Below are positions 39,551 to 49,458 of a DNA stretch of 64,000 nucleotides, piece after piece. Position 1 is the stretch's first letter. Each line of letters begins with the position of its first letter. The position numbers and the translations under genes are program-made. Source of the stretch: Pseudoclavibacter helvolus (GTDB taxonomy: Bacteria; Actinomycetota; Actinomycetes; Actinomycetales; Microbacteriaceae). The notes under the pieces were generated by a model. The model had not been told where the DNA came from. It ran no database searches and was given only the letters and a program-made list of their open reading frames with translations. The DNA lies in the NCBI RefSeq assembly GCF_014191305.1, contig NZ_JACHWJ010000003.1, forward strand, positions 372,001 through 436,000. The letters run 5' to 3'.

Positions 39551-41062
39551 GTGACAACAGTCGCCCCTACTTCCGATCTCTCTTCCCGCTACCGCATCGA
39601 ACCGACCGTCATGCAGGCGCTACGGAGCCCCCGCATCCTGACCCGCGAAGTGCTCGCTGGTCTTGTCGTGGCGATCGCCCTCATCCCCGAAGCGATCGCG
39701 TTCTCGATCATCGCCGGTGTCGACCCTCGACTTGGATTGTTCTCGTCGTTCGTGATGGCTGTCGCCATCGCGTTCCTCGGTGGCCGACCCGCGATGATCA
39801 CCGCCGCGACCGGCGCCATCGCGCTTGTCATCGCACCCGTCGCGCGCGACTACGGCATGGACTACTTCATCGCCACCGTCATCCTCGGAGGGCTCATCCA
39901 GATCGTCCTCGCCCTGCTCGGAGTCGCGAAGCTCATGCGCTTCATCCCACGCAGCGTCATGGTCGGATTCGTGAACGCCCTCGCCATCCTCATCTTCATC
40001 TCGCAGGTGCCGCAGCTGCTCGGCGTGCCCTGGCTCGTCTACCCGCTCGTCGTCGCAGGGCTCCTCATCATGTACCTGCTGCCGAGGCTCACGAAAGTCG
40101 TACCCGCGCCGCTCGTGGCGATCGTGCTGCTGACCGGTGCCGCCGTGGTCTTCGGCCTGAACGTGCCCACCGTTGGCGATCAGGGAGAGCTGCCGCGCAG
40201 TCTGCCCGAGCTGTTCATCCCGAACGTGCCACTCAACCTGGAGACGCTGCAGATCATCGCCCCGTTCGCCATCGCGATGGCGGTCGTCGGCATCCTCGAA
40301 TCCCTCATGACCGCGAAGCTCGTCGACGAGATCACCGACACTCACTCCCGCAAGACCCGCGAGACCTGGGCGCAGGGCGTCGCGAACATGCTCTCCGGCG
40401 TCTTCGGCGGGATGGGCGGATGCGCGATGATCGGCCAGACCATGATCAACGTGAAGGCGTCCGGCGCTCGCACCCGAATTTCGACGTTCCTCGCCGGCGT
40501 CTTCCTGCTGGTTCTCGTCCTCGCCCTCGGTGACGTGGTCGCGGTCATTCCCATGGCGGCCCTCGTTGCCGTGATGATCGTGGTCTCCATCGCGACCTTC
40601 GATTGGCACAGCATCACCCCGGCCACGCTGAAGCGAATGCCCAAGAGTGAGCTCGCGGTCATGCTCATCACCGTCGTCGCGACCGTCTGGACCCACAACC
40701 TCGCCATCGGCGTCGTGCTCGGCGTGCTCGTCGCAATGGTCCTCTTCGCCCGCCGCGTCGCGCACTTCACCAACGTCACCCGCCGCATCGACGGCGACAC
40801 CGCCCACTACGACGTGGAAGGCGAGCTATTCTTCGCCTCCAGCAACGACCTCACCACGCAGTTCGAGTACACAGCCGACCCGGACCGCATCGTCATCGAC
40901 ATGTCCCGATCCCACATCTGGGACGCCTCGACCGTCGCCGCGCTCGACGCGATCGTCACCAAGTACGAAGCCAACGACAAGACCGTGCATATCGAGGGCA
41001 TGAACGACGCGACCACGGTCTTCCACCAACGACTCAGCGGCGGAATGGCCTCCAGCCACTAG
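39551..41062 (+). CDS. SulP-family anion transporter
   Basis: 503 residues. Transmembrane part (about 30-400, ten to twelve helices) with IALIPEAIAFSIIAGVDPRLGLFSSF, GRPAMITAATGAIALVIAP and GVANMLSGVFGGMGGCAMIGQTMINVKASGARTR, then a STAS domain (about 415-500) with IVIDMSRSHIWDASTVAALD. The family moves sulfate, bicarbonate or related anions; BicA-like bicarbonate uptake is one possibility, sulfate another given the sulfur genes nearby. GTG with GAGGAGC site. Confidence 0.92.
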   Translation: MTTVAPTSDLSSRYRIEPTVMQALRSPRILTREVLAGLVVAIALIPEAIAFSIIAGVDPRLGLFSSFVMAVAIAFLGGRPAMITAATGAIALVIAPVARDYGMDYFIATVILGGLIQIVLALLGVAKLMRFIPRSVMVGFVNALAILIFISQVPQLLGVPWLVYPLVVAGLLIMYLLPRLTKVVPAPLVAIVLLTGAAVVFGLNVPTVGDQGELPRSLPELFIPNVPLNLETLQIIAPFAIAMAVVGILESLMTAKLVDEITDTHSRKTRETWAQGVANMLSGVFGGMGGCAMIGQTMINVKASGARTRISTFLAGVFLLVLVLALGDVVAVIPMAALVAVMIVVSIATFDWHSITPATLKRMPKSELAVMLITVVATVWTHNLAIGVVLGVLVAMVLFARRVAHFTNVTRRIDGDTAHYDVEGELFFASSNDLTTQFEYTADPDRIVIDMSRSHIWDASTVAALDAIVTKYEANDKTVHIEGMNDATTVFHQRLSGGMASSH

Positions 41063-41104
41063 GCCAATGCCGCTGGCGCTCAAGAACTAGAGATCCCCGC
41101 TCGA

Positions 41105-42012
41105 TCATGTGACTCGAAGGTGTGGATAGTCCTGCCAGGTACCACCGGAAGCAACGCTCCGGGCATGCGCGGTCTGTGTGCTGATCCCGATGACATCAGC
41201 GAGCACCCTGGCCGGTACGGTCTGCGAAAGCAGGGCGAGCCTGGACGTGCGAAGTGCTCGCGCGCTAAGGCCCGCGCGCGTGAGTAGCCCAATGCCCGTG
41301 CCCGCCGCGAGATGTCGTCCTGGCACGATGCCGGGAAAGAGCCACTCATTCGCGATCGGGTGGTAGCTTCCGCGTGCTTCAAGCTGCTCGAGATGCTCCT
41401 GGAGAAGTTCGGCGATAGTGGCCGGCAAGAGGACTCGGGTCGCAGCGAACCTGATCGACACTCGCCCCTCACGCCGTTCCACCGCCTCGAGGCGGAGCTC
41501 GACGCTTGATCGGACGGGTTGCGCGTAGACGATCGCGAACAACGCGAGAAGGCGCCCGACTGGAGACAACGCCACGTCCGCCAAGACTCGCTCGGCGAGT
41601 TCCGCCAGCGCTTCGTCTGACATGGCCGCTTGGTGCGGCCCGCTGCGCACCCGCGGAACCTCGACTCTCGTGCACAGCCCAGACTCCGCTGCCCAGGTGA
41701 GGAACCGCCTCAGCACATCACGGCTGGACGCCGCGACGAAGTAGCGATCAATGACTGCCTGATCCATCGTCGAGAGCTGCAAATGCTGCTCTTGCATCCG
41801 AACCGATCGACCCGCCCCACGCATGCGGCACAGACGCGCGCACCGACACTGTCGAGATATGCCAGCACGCGAATCTCTGCACAACCGGGGCATCGGTCAG
41901 GATTCCTGCGCAACCCGCTGTAGCAGGCGTTGCAGATCCGGCCTCCGAGCAGCTGGTATCGACTGATCACGTCTCGGTGGCAGTTGTCGCAACAATCCGC
42001 CCACGTCGCCAC
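41105..42012 (-). pseudogene. Zinc-ribbon recombinase-like partner, frameshifted and internally deleted
   Basis: Two frames read one ancestral protein. From GTG 42012 the first 75 codons encode a zinc-ribbon module (CCDNCHRDVISRYQLLGGRI, CNAC, CPGC, CAAC). Near 41800 the frame is lost and homology continues in another frame down to 41105 (in that frame a start at 41797 is possible) with a tyrosine-recombinase-like C-terminal half (LFAIVYAQPV, NEWLFPGIVPGRHL, LADVIGISTQTAHARSV) that lacks the catalytic R-H-R-Y residues. Intact relatives are about 500 residues or more, so a middle section is missing too. Confidence 0.6.
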
Positions 42013-42016
42013 GGTT

Positions 42017-42355
42017 CTATGCCTTGGGTGGACGCTGAATCCGAGCCGGCACCGGCTTCAGCTCACGTTGGACCACAGGCGAGGACGTTGACCCGTTAAC
42101 TACGCTTCGCTCTCGCGCCGCCGCGACGTCCGGGATCTCTACGAGATCGTTTGGCCCACAGCCGAAGATGTGGCACAGCGCGACGAGGACAGCCATGTTG
42201 AGCCGCTCCGGAACTTTTGTCACCAGCCGGTACACCTGCTCCCGCGACAGGTTGACGCCGTGCTTTCGCAACGGCTCGATGAGGTCCGTGGTCTGGAACA
42301 TGCCGTTGGCCGCCATGAGCTTTCGCAAATTCCACTGGATGGTGGGAGTGGTCAT
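42017..42355 (-). CDS. XRE-like HTH protein of the recombinase trio
   Basis: 112 residues. LRKLMAANGMFQTTDLIEPLRKHGVNLSREQVYRLVTKVPERLNMAVLVALCHIFGCGPNDLVEI is a Cro/CI-type helix-turn-helix; the C-terminal 40 residues are disordered and basic. ATGA overlap with the integrase. Probably regulates or assists recombination. Confidence 0.85.
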   Translation of the reverse strand: MTTPTIQWNLRKLMAANGMFQTTDLIEPLRKHGVNLSREQVYRLVTKVPERLNMAVLVALCHIFGCGPNDLVEIPDVAAARERSVVNGSTSSPVVQRELKPVPARIQRPPKA

Positions 42356-43380
42356 GAATCGTCTCCATAGATTCGTCGAAGGGCAGCAGCGAGGACGCGG
42401 TTCTTGAAGTCATCACCGTCCGAGGTGTAGATCGCCGTCGTCGACGCGTAGGCATGCCCAACCTGGTCCTGCACGAAGCGCTCGGCATACCCCCACTCGA
42501 TCAGATTCGTCACATACGAGTGTCGCAACGCGTGCACAGTCAACTCCGGAGGCAGTCCCAGATGGTCTCGAAGCTCGGCGAAACGGAAATCGAGATACCG
42601 CAATGACACTCGTGTTCCTCGCTCGGTCAGCCAGAGAGCATCAGAGCGTGAAGCTCCATAGAGCGCTCGATCCTCCTCTATCCACTGCCGAGGCCCCTCG
42701 ACTGCCCAGTCGAACTCCGGGACCGCCAGTACCGTTCGTCGCTTCGGCCCGGAGCCTCGAGATGCCTTGCCCCACCTCACATATACGCCACCGCACTCTC
42801 CGAATCTCGGAGCTCCTGGGCTAGATCTCACGTCCGCCAGATCCAGACCGGCTGCTTCGCGTCGGCGGAGCCCGAAGGCGTAGACGGTCTTGAAGAGGAC
42901 GGCGTCACGCAACGCAGAGAGCGCTCCCTTGCGCCCAGCGCGCTGGATCGCCGCCACTCGCTCATCTGCGGCCGCGAAGAACAGTTCGAGCTCGTCGTAG
43001 GTCAATGCTCGCCGCTGCGGTCGCCCCTCGTACTCGACGATGTGCGCGAGCGTGTTCCACTCGTGGCAAATCTGGACAGGAGGCTCCCCAAATTTCTCCA
43101 CACACTCGGCAACCCACGGATAGCGGGCATCGATGATGAAGTCGCAAAACGCGCGCACAACGACCTGATATCCGCGCAGTGTCGATTTCGTCACCGGCCG
43201 CGCGCCCGACGCCAACTCCACACTGAACGCTTCGAGATCCTCGGGCGTCCACGCCCACGGGTACGCATCCGCGAACTCACGCAGACGACGGATCATCGCG
43301 ATGCATGCGGTGATCGTTGATCGAGCGAGCCCACGACTCACTTGCTGGTCAGCCCACCCCGCCAGCATGCCGTCAAACAA
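42352..43380 (-). CDS. Tyrosine recombinase/integrase
   Basis: 342 residues. N-terminal SAM-like core-binding domain (1-100), catalytic domain with Arg172/173 in GLRRREAAGLDL, Lys205, HALRHSY (His283, Arg286), VGHA (His309) and the nucleophile Tyr318 in TTAIYTS. All residues needed for strand exchange are present. Start is TTG 43380 or ATG 43368. First gene of the trio. Confidence 0.92.
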   Translation of the reverse strand: MFDGMLAGWADQQVSRGLARSTITACIAMIRRLREFADAYPWAWTPEDLEAFSVELASGARPVTKSTLRGYQVVVRAFCDFIIDARYPWVAECVEKFGEPPVQICHEWNTLAHIVEYEGRPQRRALTYDELELFFAAADERVAAIQRAGRKGALSALRDAVLFKTVYAFGLRRREAAGLDLADVRSSPGAPRFGECGGVYVRWGKASRGSGPKRRTVLAVPEFDWAVEGPRQWIEEDRALYGASRSDALWLTERGTRVSLRYLDFRFAELRDHLGLPPELTVHALRHSYVTNLIEWGYAERFVQDQVGHAYASTTAIYTSDGDDFKNRVLAAALRRIYGDDS

Positions 43381-43681
43381 GAATCATTCCTGGTTCAGGG
43401 GCACGACATTGGCATCCAGTCTGCCTGGGAAGCCACGAGAACTGCGCTGCTCGCTCACCCGCCAAGTGTTGCATCAGATTCAACAATGATGCACGAGTGA
43501 GAGCTAACCGCACCTCTGGCACCCAGGTCAGATCGACCCGTTTCGCACCAGTACGTCCACGACCGGCCGCCATTTCAGCGCAAGCGGCTCGATTCGAAAC
43601 TCGACCCTTCGAAACCCTCGCTCGAGTTGTGGCGCGCCCGGCTCGAAAGCCTGCGGTTCCGCGGCACGCACGAGACGAATA
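43381..43681. other. Gene-free interval between the recombinase element and kdpB remnant
   Basis: No convincing gene. It holds a dyad TGCATCA/TGATGCA (43470-43476 with 43487-43493) nested with TGTTG/CAACA, about 90 bases before the integrase start, which may be its operator or a recombination site. KdpB homology begins abruptly near 43685, so the junction of the foreign DNA and the kdp locus lies just before that point. Confidence 0.5.
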
Positions 43682-44982
43682 ATGCTCAGTCTCTCGGCAA
43701 TCGGCATCGCGGGCATGGACAGGCTCGTGCAGCGCAACGTGCTCGCCATGTCTGGTCGAGCGGTCGAGGCCGCCGGCGACGTGACGACCCTCTTGCTCGA
43801 CAAGACCGGCACCATCACGTACGGCAACCGCCGGGCATCCGAGTTCGTGCGGATGGTCGGGGTGCGAGAGCAGGACCTGGTCAGGGCCGCGGCCCTCTCG
43901 TCGCTCGCCGACCCGACCCCTGAGGGCGTCTCGATCGTCGAACTCGCCAGCCAGGAGGGCGTCGACGTCGGCGCCCCCGCGGGCGGGGCGGACGGCGACG
44001 CGCGTGGCGTGATCGTTCCGTTCACGGCGCAGACCCGAATGTCGGGGCTCGACCTACCGGACGGCTCGCGCATCCGCAAGGGCGCCGGGTCTGCCGTGAC
44101 CGCCTGGCTGGCCGACGAGGGCTCGTCGGTGGAAGCCGCGCAGCTCGGGGAGCTCGAGGAGGCGACGCGTCGCATCTCGCAGAGCGGCGGTACCCCGCTG
44201 GTCGTCGCGATGATGGATACACCGGTCGCGGGGGCGGTCTCTGGCCGCGTGCTCGGGGTCGTGCACCTGAAGACGTCGTGAAGGAGGGGCTGAGCGAGCG
44301 GTTCGCGGAGCTGCGCTCCATGGGCATCCGCACGGTCATGGTGACGGGGGACAACCCGCTCACGGCCGCAGCGATCGCGAAGGAAGCCGGAGTCGACGAC
44401 TTCCTCGCTGAGGCGACGCCGGAGCAGAAGCTCGCCTACATCCGCCGAGAGCAGGAGGGCGGCAACCTCGTCGCGATGACGGGCGACGGCACGAACGACG
44501 CCCCTGCGCTTGCGCAGGCCGACGTCGGCGTGGCCATGAATACGGGTACGTCTGCGGCGAAGGAGGCGGGCAACATGGTCGACCTCGACTCCGATCCGAC
44601 GAAGCTCATCGACGTGGTGCGTATCGGCAAGCAGCTCCTCATCACGCGGGGCGCGCTCACGACGTTCTCCATCTCGAACGACATCGCCAAGTACTTCGCG
44701 ATCATCCCCGCCATGTTCATGGGCGTGTTACCGGGGCTCGGGGTGCTCAACATCATGGGTCTCCACTCGCCGGCCTCGGCCGTGCTGTCGGCGATCATCT
44801 TCAACGCCGTTGTCATTGTGCTGCTCGTTCCGCTAGCCCTGCGGGGCGTGAAGTACCGCCCCGCGAACGCCTCGAGCACCCTCGGGCGCAACCTCCTCGT
44901 GTACGGGCTCGGCGGCATCATCGCCCCCTTCGTCGGCATCTGGCTCATCGACCTCGTCGTGCGCCTCATCCCCGGCTTCTGA
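43682..44982 (+). pseudogene. kdpB: kdpB remnant: 5'-truncated and frameshifted
   Basis: Potassium-transporting P-type ATPase subunit. Homology starts at LSAIGIAGMDRLVQRNVLAMSG, so roughly the first 270 residues (and kdpF/kdpA) are gone. The phosphorylation site DKTGTIT is present, then the frame stops at 44281 (LGVVHLKTS). One missing base just before restores [11 protein letters not shown] and the remainder ([32 protein letters not shown], final membrane helices) to 44982. It cannot make a working KdpB. Confidence 0.88.
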
Positions 44983-45031
44983 GCCCGGCCGCCCAACCGG
45001 TTTCTCCAAGACAGAACTGACAGGACTCCTC

Positions 45032-45706
45032 ATGAACTCGTCAACTCGCGCCACGGCGCGCACCACCTGGGTCGCCGTTCGGGCGATGCTCCTCTTCACT
45101 GCCGTGCTCGGCATCGGCTGCACGCTTGTCATCACTGGGCTCGGGCAGCTCGCGTTCGCGGCGCAGGCAAACGGCTCGCTGCTGCGCGGCCCTGGCGGGG
45201 AGGCGGGCGAGCCCGGCGAGGTCGTCGGCTCGAGCCTCATCGGGCAGGCGTACCTGGACGCCGAAGGCAGCCCGCTGCCCGAGTTCTTCCAGTCGCGCCC
45301 GTCGGCGGCGGGCGACGGCTACGACTCCGGCGCCTCCTCCGGTTCGAACCTCGGGCCAGAGAACGCCGACCTGGTCGCGGCCATCGAGGAGCGCCGCGCC
45401 CAGATCGCCGAGTTCAACGGGGTTGCGCTCGACGAGGTGCCAGTGGATGCGGTGACGGCCTCGGCGTCCGGCCTCGACCCGCACATCAGCCCCGAGTATG
45501 CGGCGCTGCAGGTCGAGCGGGTCGCGGCGGCGCGTGGGCTCGACCCCGCTGAGGTCCGTACTCTTGTCGCAGCGCATACGGCTGGCCCCGTCCTCGGGTT
45601 CCTGGGGGATGCCACCGTCAACGTGCTCGAGCTCAACCAGGCGCTTGGCGAGCTGCAGGCCTCGACCCCCGGAAGCGCCTCGACCCAAGGAAGCCAGGAG
45701 AACTGA
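45032..45706 (+). CDS. kdpC: Potassium-transporting ATPase subunit C
   Basis: 224 residues. One N-terminal membrane helix (about 14-42), then the periplasmic KdpC domain: GSSLIGQAYLDAEGSPLPEFFQSRPSAA, SGSNLGPENADLVAAIEERR, VDAVTASASGLDPHISPEYAALQVERVAAARGL. Frame intact, but with kdpA and most of kdpB missing it has no complex to join. Confidence 0.92.
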   Translation: MNSSTRATARTTWVAVRAMLLFTAVLGIGCTLVITGLGQLAFAAQANGSLLRGPGGEAGEPGEVVGSSLIGQAYLDAEGSPLPEFFQSRPSAAGDGYDSGASSGSNLGPENADLVAAIEERRAQIAEFNGVALDEVPVDAVTASASGLDPHISPEYAALQVERVAAARGLDPAEVRTLVAAHTAGPVLGFLGDATVNVLELNQALGELQASTPGSASTQGSQEN

Positions 45707-45709
45707 GCC

Positions 45710-48111
45710 ATGGCGAAGCGGGGACGGCTGCGGGTGCTGCTCGGCGCTGCCCCCGGCGTCGGCAAGACGTTCGCGATGCTCCACGAGGGCAAGCGGATGC
45801 GCGAGGCCGGCCGAGACGTCGTCGTCGCGGTTGTCGAGACCCACGGCAGAGCCGCGACGCGCTGTCGACGGTGAACATCCAGCACATCGAGTCGCTGAAC
45901 GACGTTGTCGAGCAGATCACGGGGGCGCCGCAGCGCGAGACCATCCCGGACGACGTGCTGCGCCGGGCCGACCAGGTCGAGGTCGTCGACCTGTCGCCGC
46001 AGACCCTGCGGGACCGGCTCGCCGGCGGGCTCGTGTACCCGGCCGAGCGGGTCGACGCGGCGCTCTCCAACTACTTCCGCCTCGGCAACCTGACGGCGCT
46101 GCGCGAGCTGGCGCTGCTGTGGCTCGCTGACGAGGTCGACCAGTCGCTGAAGAGCTACCGCGACGAGCACGGCATCAACTCCACGTGGGAGGCGCGCGAG
46201 CGGGTCGTCGTGACGCTCACGGGCGGGGCGGAGGGGGAGACGCTGCTGCGCCGCGGGGCGCGCATCGCGGCCAGGTCGGGGAGCGGCGAGCTGCTCGCCC
46301 TGCACGTCACGAGCCAGGACGGGCTGCGCGCGGGCGACCCCTCGCACCTCGCGCGGCAGCGAGCACTCGTCGAGCAGCTCGGCGGCAGCTACCACCAGGT
46401 GGTCGGGGAGGACATCCCCGCGGCCCTCATCGAGTTCGCGAGATCGGTCAACGCGACGCAGCTGGTCATCGGGGGTGAGCCGCCGGAGCAGGCTCTCGGC
46501 GCTGCTCACGGGGCCCAGCGTCGGCAGCATGGTCACGCGCGAGGCGGGCAGCATCGACGTCCACATCGTGAACCACGCGAAGGCAGGCGGCGGACTCAGG
46601 CTGCCCAGGTTCGGCGGGGCGCTCACGATGCGTCGCAGAATCGCCGGGTTCGTGCTCGCCCTCGTCGCCGGTCCTCTGCTCACGTGGCTGCTCGCGTCGC
46701 TCGGCAGCGTCGACTCGTTCACGACGCACGCGCTCAGCTACCAGCTGCTGGTCGTCGCGGTCGCCCTCGTCTGCGGGCTCTGGCCGGCGCTCTTCGCGGC
46801 TGTGCTGTCGGGTGTCACCCTCGATTTCTTCTTCGTTGCCCCGTTCGGCACGGTCCTCATCACGGAGCCGAGCCACCTCCTCGCGATCGTGCTCTACGTC
46901 GTCATCGCGGCGCTCGTGAGCCTCGTCGTCGACCGCGCTGCCCGCAAGACGCGCGAGGCGCGGCGGGCGGCCGCCGAGTCGCAGCTCCTGCAGACCGTCG
47001 CGGGCAGCGTGCTGCGGGGGCAGAACGCCATGCAGGCGCTTGTCGAGCGCACTCGCGAGGCGTTCGGGCTCGCCGGGGTGCGGCTCGTTGATGCGCGGGA
47101 TGCGCGGGGCCGGGATGCTCAGGATGCTCGTGGCCGGGATACTCGTGTTGCGAGCGAAGCCGAGTCTCGCGTGCTCGCGAGCTGCGGGGAGCCGGTGCGC
47201 GGAATCAGCACACGGCCGTCCCCGTGGCGGCGGCGTCCGCGAACGGCACCGGGGCAGTGCTCGAGCTGCACGGGCGCGAGCTCGACGCGTCGGAGCGGCG
47301 CCTCCTCACGGTCATCGTGGCGCAGCTCGGCGCGGCCCTCGAACACAGCGACCTGCGGGACGCGGCCGACGAGGTCGCCCCGCTCGCTGCGTCCGACAAA
47401 GTGCGACGTGCGCTCCTCTCGGCGCTCAGCCACGACCTGCGGCGGCCACTCGCTGCGGCGACGGCGGCGGTCAGCGGGCTCCGCTCGGCCGGTCAGGAGC
47501 TCAGCGTCGGCGATCGCGAGGAACTCCTGGAGGCCGCAGACGAGAGCCTCGGCACCCTCGCCTCCCTCGTCACGGACCTGCTCGACGTGAGCCGTCTCCA
47601 GTCGGGGGCGCTCGCCGTCTCGATCATGCAGACGGACCCCGCCGACGTGATCGTGCCAGCGCTCGACGAGCTCCAGCTCGGCCCCGACAGCGTGGAGCTG
47701 GCGCTCGACCCGAGCGCCGCATCCGTCGCCGCCGACCCGGCCCTGCTGCAGCGCGTGCTCGTGAACCTCCTCGCCAACGCGGTGCGCCATTCACCAACGG
47801 GCAGGCGGGTGCGGCTCGCGACGAGCGAGTTCGGGGGACGCGTGCAGATCAGGGTCGTCGACCACGGGCCAGGCATACCGGCCGAGCGCCGCGAGGACGA
47901 GTTCGTGCCGTTCCAGCGCCTCGGCGACACGGACAACACGACCGGCCTCGGGTTGGGACTCGCGATCTCGAAGGGGTTTGTCAAGGGGATGCACGGCACA
48001 CTGGTGCCGGAAGACACCCCGGGCGGCGGGCTCACGATGGTCGTGACGCTACCGGTCACGGGCGACGTGCACGGAGAGAGCCACGGAGAAAGCCAGGGAG
48101 GCCGCGCGTGA
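45710..48111 (+). pseudogene. kdpD: kdpD remnant: internal deletion and frame changes
   Basis: Sensor kinase of the Kdp system in pieces. ATG 45710 reads MAKRGRLRVLLGAAPGVGKTFAMLHEG (Walker A) to VETHGRAAT, then the frame ends; homology resumes in another frame at LSTVNIQHIESLNDVVEQI (about 45865), so some 80 residues including the DELAHTN motif are deleted. A further shift occurs in a five-G run at 46471-46475 and another near 47205. The last piece (to 48111) holds the HisKA/HATPase domains (ALSHDLRRPL, NLLANAVRHSP, GLGLGLAISKGFV). Four membrane helices lie at about 46640-46940. Confidence 0.85.
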
Positions 48112-48800
48112 AGATCCTGATCGCGGACGACGACCCGCAGCTGCTGCGCGCCCTACGCATCACCCTCACTGCCAAGGGGTACCAGGTCCTGGTCGCCCGA
48201 GACGGCGCGGACGCCATCTCGGTGGCCATCGACAGCCACCCCGACCTGTACCTCCTCGACCTCGGCATGCCCGAGCTCGACGGGCTCGAGGTCATCCAGG
48301 TCATCCGCGGCTGGTCGGAGGCGCCCATCCTCGTCGTCTCCGGGCGCAGCGGTGCGGGCGACAAGGTGGACGCGCTCGACGCGGGGGCCGACGACTACGT
48401 GACGAAGCCGTTCTCCGTGGACGAGCTGCTCGCGCGCATCCGTGCCCTGTCGCGTCGCGTTCCGCAGGGCGACGCCGCACCTGTTGTCGTATTCGGTGAG
48501 GTGTCGGTCGACCTTGCGGCGAAGAGCGTCGTGCGCACCGTGGACGGCGAGGCGACGCACGTGAGACTCACGCCCACCGAGTGGCAGGTGCTCGAGCTGC
48601 TCGTCCGCAACGCGGGGAAGCTCGTGACGCGGCAGATGCTGCTCACGAGCATCTGGGGTTCTGAGCACGTCACCGACACCGGCTACCTCAGGCTGTACCT
48701 GTCTCAGCTGCGAAAGAAGCTCGAACCGGTGCCCTCGGAGCCTCGCCACCTGCTCACGGAGGCCGGTATGGGGTACCGGCTCGTGGTCGAGCCCGCCTAA
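48108..48800 (+). CDS. kdpE: KdpE response regulator
   Basis: 230 residues. Receiver domain with acidic pocket DDD (7-9), phospho-acceptor Asp51 and the Lys of YVTKPFS near 100; winged-helix OmpR-type output domain with LTPTEWQVLELLVRNAGKLVTRQMLLTSIWG and a closing YLRLYLSQLRKKLEP...GMGYRL. Intact GTG start overlapping the kdpD stop. With kdpD broken it would need phosphate from elsewhere or is on its way to loss. Confidence 0.93.
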   Translation: MKILIADDDPQLLRALRITLTAKGYQVLVARDGADAISVAIDSHPDLYLLDLGMPELDGLEVIQVIRGWSEAPILVVSGRSGAGDKVDALDAGADDYVTKPFSVDELLARIRALSRRVPQGDAAPVVVFGEVSVDLAAKSVVRTVDGEATHVRLTPTEWQVLELLVRNAGKLVTRQMLLTSIWGSEHVTDTGYLRLYLSQLRKKLEPVPSEPRHLLTEAGMGYRLVVEPA

Positions 48801-48812
48801 CTGTCGACGGCT

Positions 48813-48844
48813 GTGGCCCGCGAAGCAGATGCGTCGCGGGCCAC
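48813..48844 (+). terminator. Hairpin terminator after kdpE
   Basis: GTGGCCCGCGA (48813-48823) pairs with TCGCGGGCCAC (48834-48844), 11 bp with a ten-base loop, in the gap between convergent kdpE and a small acidic gene. Confidence 0.7.
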
Positions 48845-48868
48845 GTTCCACCTTTCGGGCAGGCCGGG

Positions 48869-49015
48869 TCAGTCCTCTTCTGGCTCAAACGTGGAGGCGT
48901 CCGGGTCATAGCCGACCGCGACGCCGTCGTCGGAGTTGGGGATCGTGCCGTCCTCGCCGAGACCGTTCGGCTTCTCTTCGCCTTCGCTGTCGTGGGAGAT
49001 CTTCTGGTCGCTCAT
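48869..49015 (-). CDS. Small acidic protein (48 residues)
   Basis: ATG at 49015 with a GGAAGG site eight bases upstream; 48 codons to the TGA at 48869. The peptide (MSDQKISHDSEGEEKPNGLG..., ending FEPEED) is strongly acidic, without cysteines or hydrophobic stretches, and likely disordered. Coding signal is clean on this strand. Unrecognised; too short for standard ORF calling. Confidence 0.55.
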   Translation of the reverse strand: MSDQKISHDSEGEEKPNGLGEDGTIPNSDDGVAVGYDPDASTFEPEED

Positions 49016-49110
49016 CGTTGGCCTTCCGGTCGGGGGTCTTTCTTGACTGGGGCGACGATAGCGCTCCCGGCTGGGGAGTCAGCGGGGCTTCCCTCGGGCT
49101 CCGCTGTGGG

Positions 49111-49458
49111 CTAGGGCTGCTCGTGCTCGGCGTCCCAGATCGCCTGGAGAGCGTTGAGGACCTCGGCCTTGGACGTGCCCGCCGCCTTGGCATCCTCGAC
49201 GGCTGCACGGAGCTTCGCGATGACGCCGCCGGGCAGCGCTGACGGCTGGTCTGCCACCCGCGTGCCGGCGGCGCCCCGCGTGACGATCGTGCCCTCGGCC
49301 TCAAGCATGCGGTACGCCCTGGCGGCAGTGCCGAGCGCGACCCCGAAGTCCCGAGCCGTCTGGCGCACGGTCGGGAGCCGTTCGCCCGCTCCGATCCGCC
49401 CCGCGAGGACCAGCCCACGGAAGTGGGCGGCGACCTGCTCTGCCGTGCCCTCGCTCAT
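49111..49458 (-). CDS. GntR-family regulator, YtrA-like
   Basis: 115 residues. Winged helix GLVLAGRIGAGERLPTVRQTARDFGVALGTAARAYRMLEAEGTIVTRGAAGTRV followed by only a short helical tail (75-115), the form of the small YtrA group. Such regulators usually control a membrane protein or ABC exporter beside them; here a tiny membrane ORF precedes and overlaps it. Confidence 0.9.
   Translation of the reverse strand: MSEGTAEQVAAHFRGLVLAGRIGAGERLPTVRQTARDFGVALGTAARAYRMLEAEGTIVTRGAAGTRVADQPSALPGGVIAKLRAAVEDAKAAGTSKAEVLNALQAIWDAEHEQP

Larger units (their letters stand above)
41105..43380 (-). mobile_element. Tyrosine-recombinase trio element (integrase, HTH protein, zinc-ribbon partner)
   Basis: Three leftward genes in four-base overlap or near contact: a complete tyrosine recombinase, a small HTH protein and a zinc-ribbon/recombinase-like protein that is now broken. 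I know this gene order from actinobacterial genomes as a recurrent mobile trio. It sits between an intact SulP gene and a kdpB gene that has lost its 5' part, so its arrival or later rearrangement probably caused the loss. No clear terminal repeats were found; limits are given as gene limits. Confidence 0.65.

Noticed and set aside
43467-43493. Attachment site of the recombinase trio
   Set aside because: The dyad near the integrase is suggestive, but no matching copy was found at the other end, so it is not called as att.
44278-44982. Independent small P-type ATPase gene
   Set aside because: It is the second half of kdpB after a single-base frame loss, without its own ribosome site.
46475-47590. 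Separate membrane-protein gene inside kdpD
   Set aside because: It is the membrane part of KdpD in a shifted frame; both sides join to KdpD homology.
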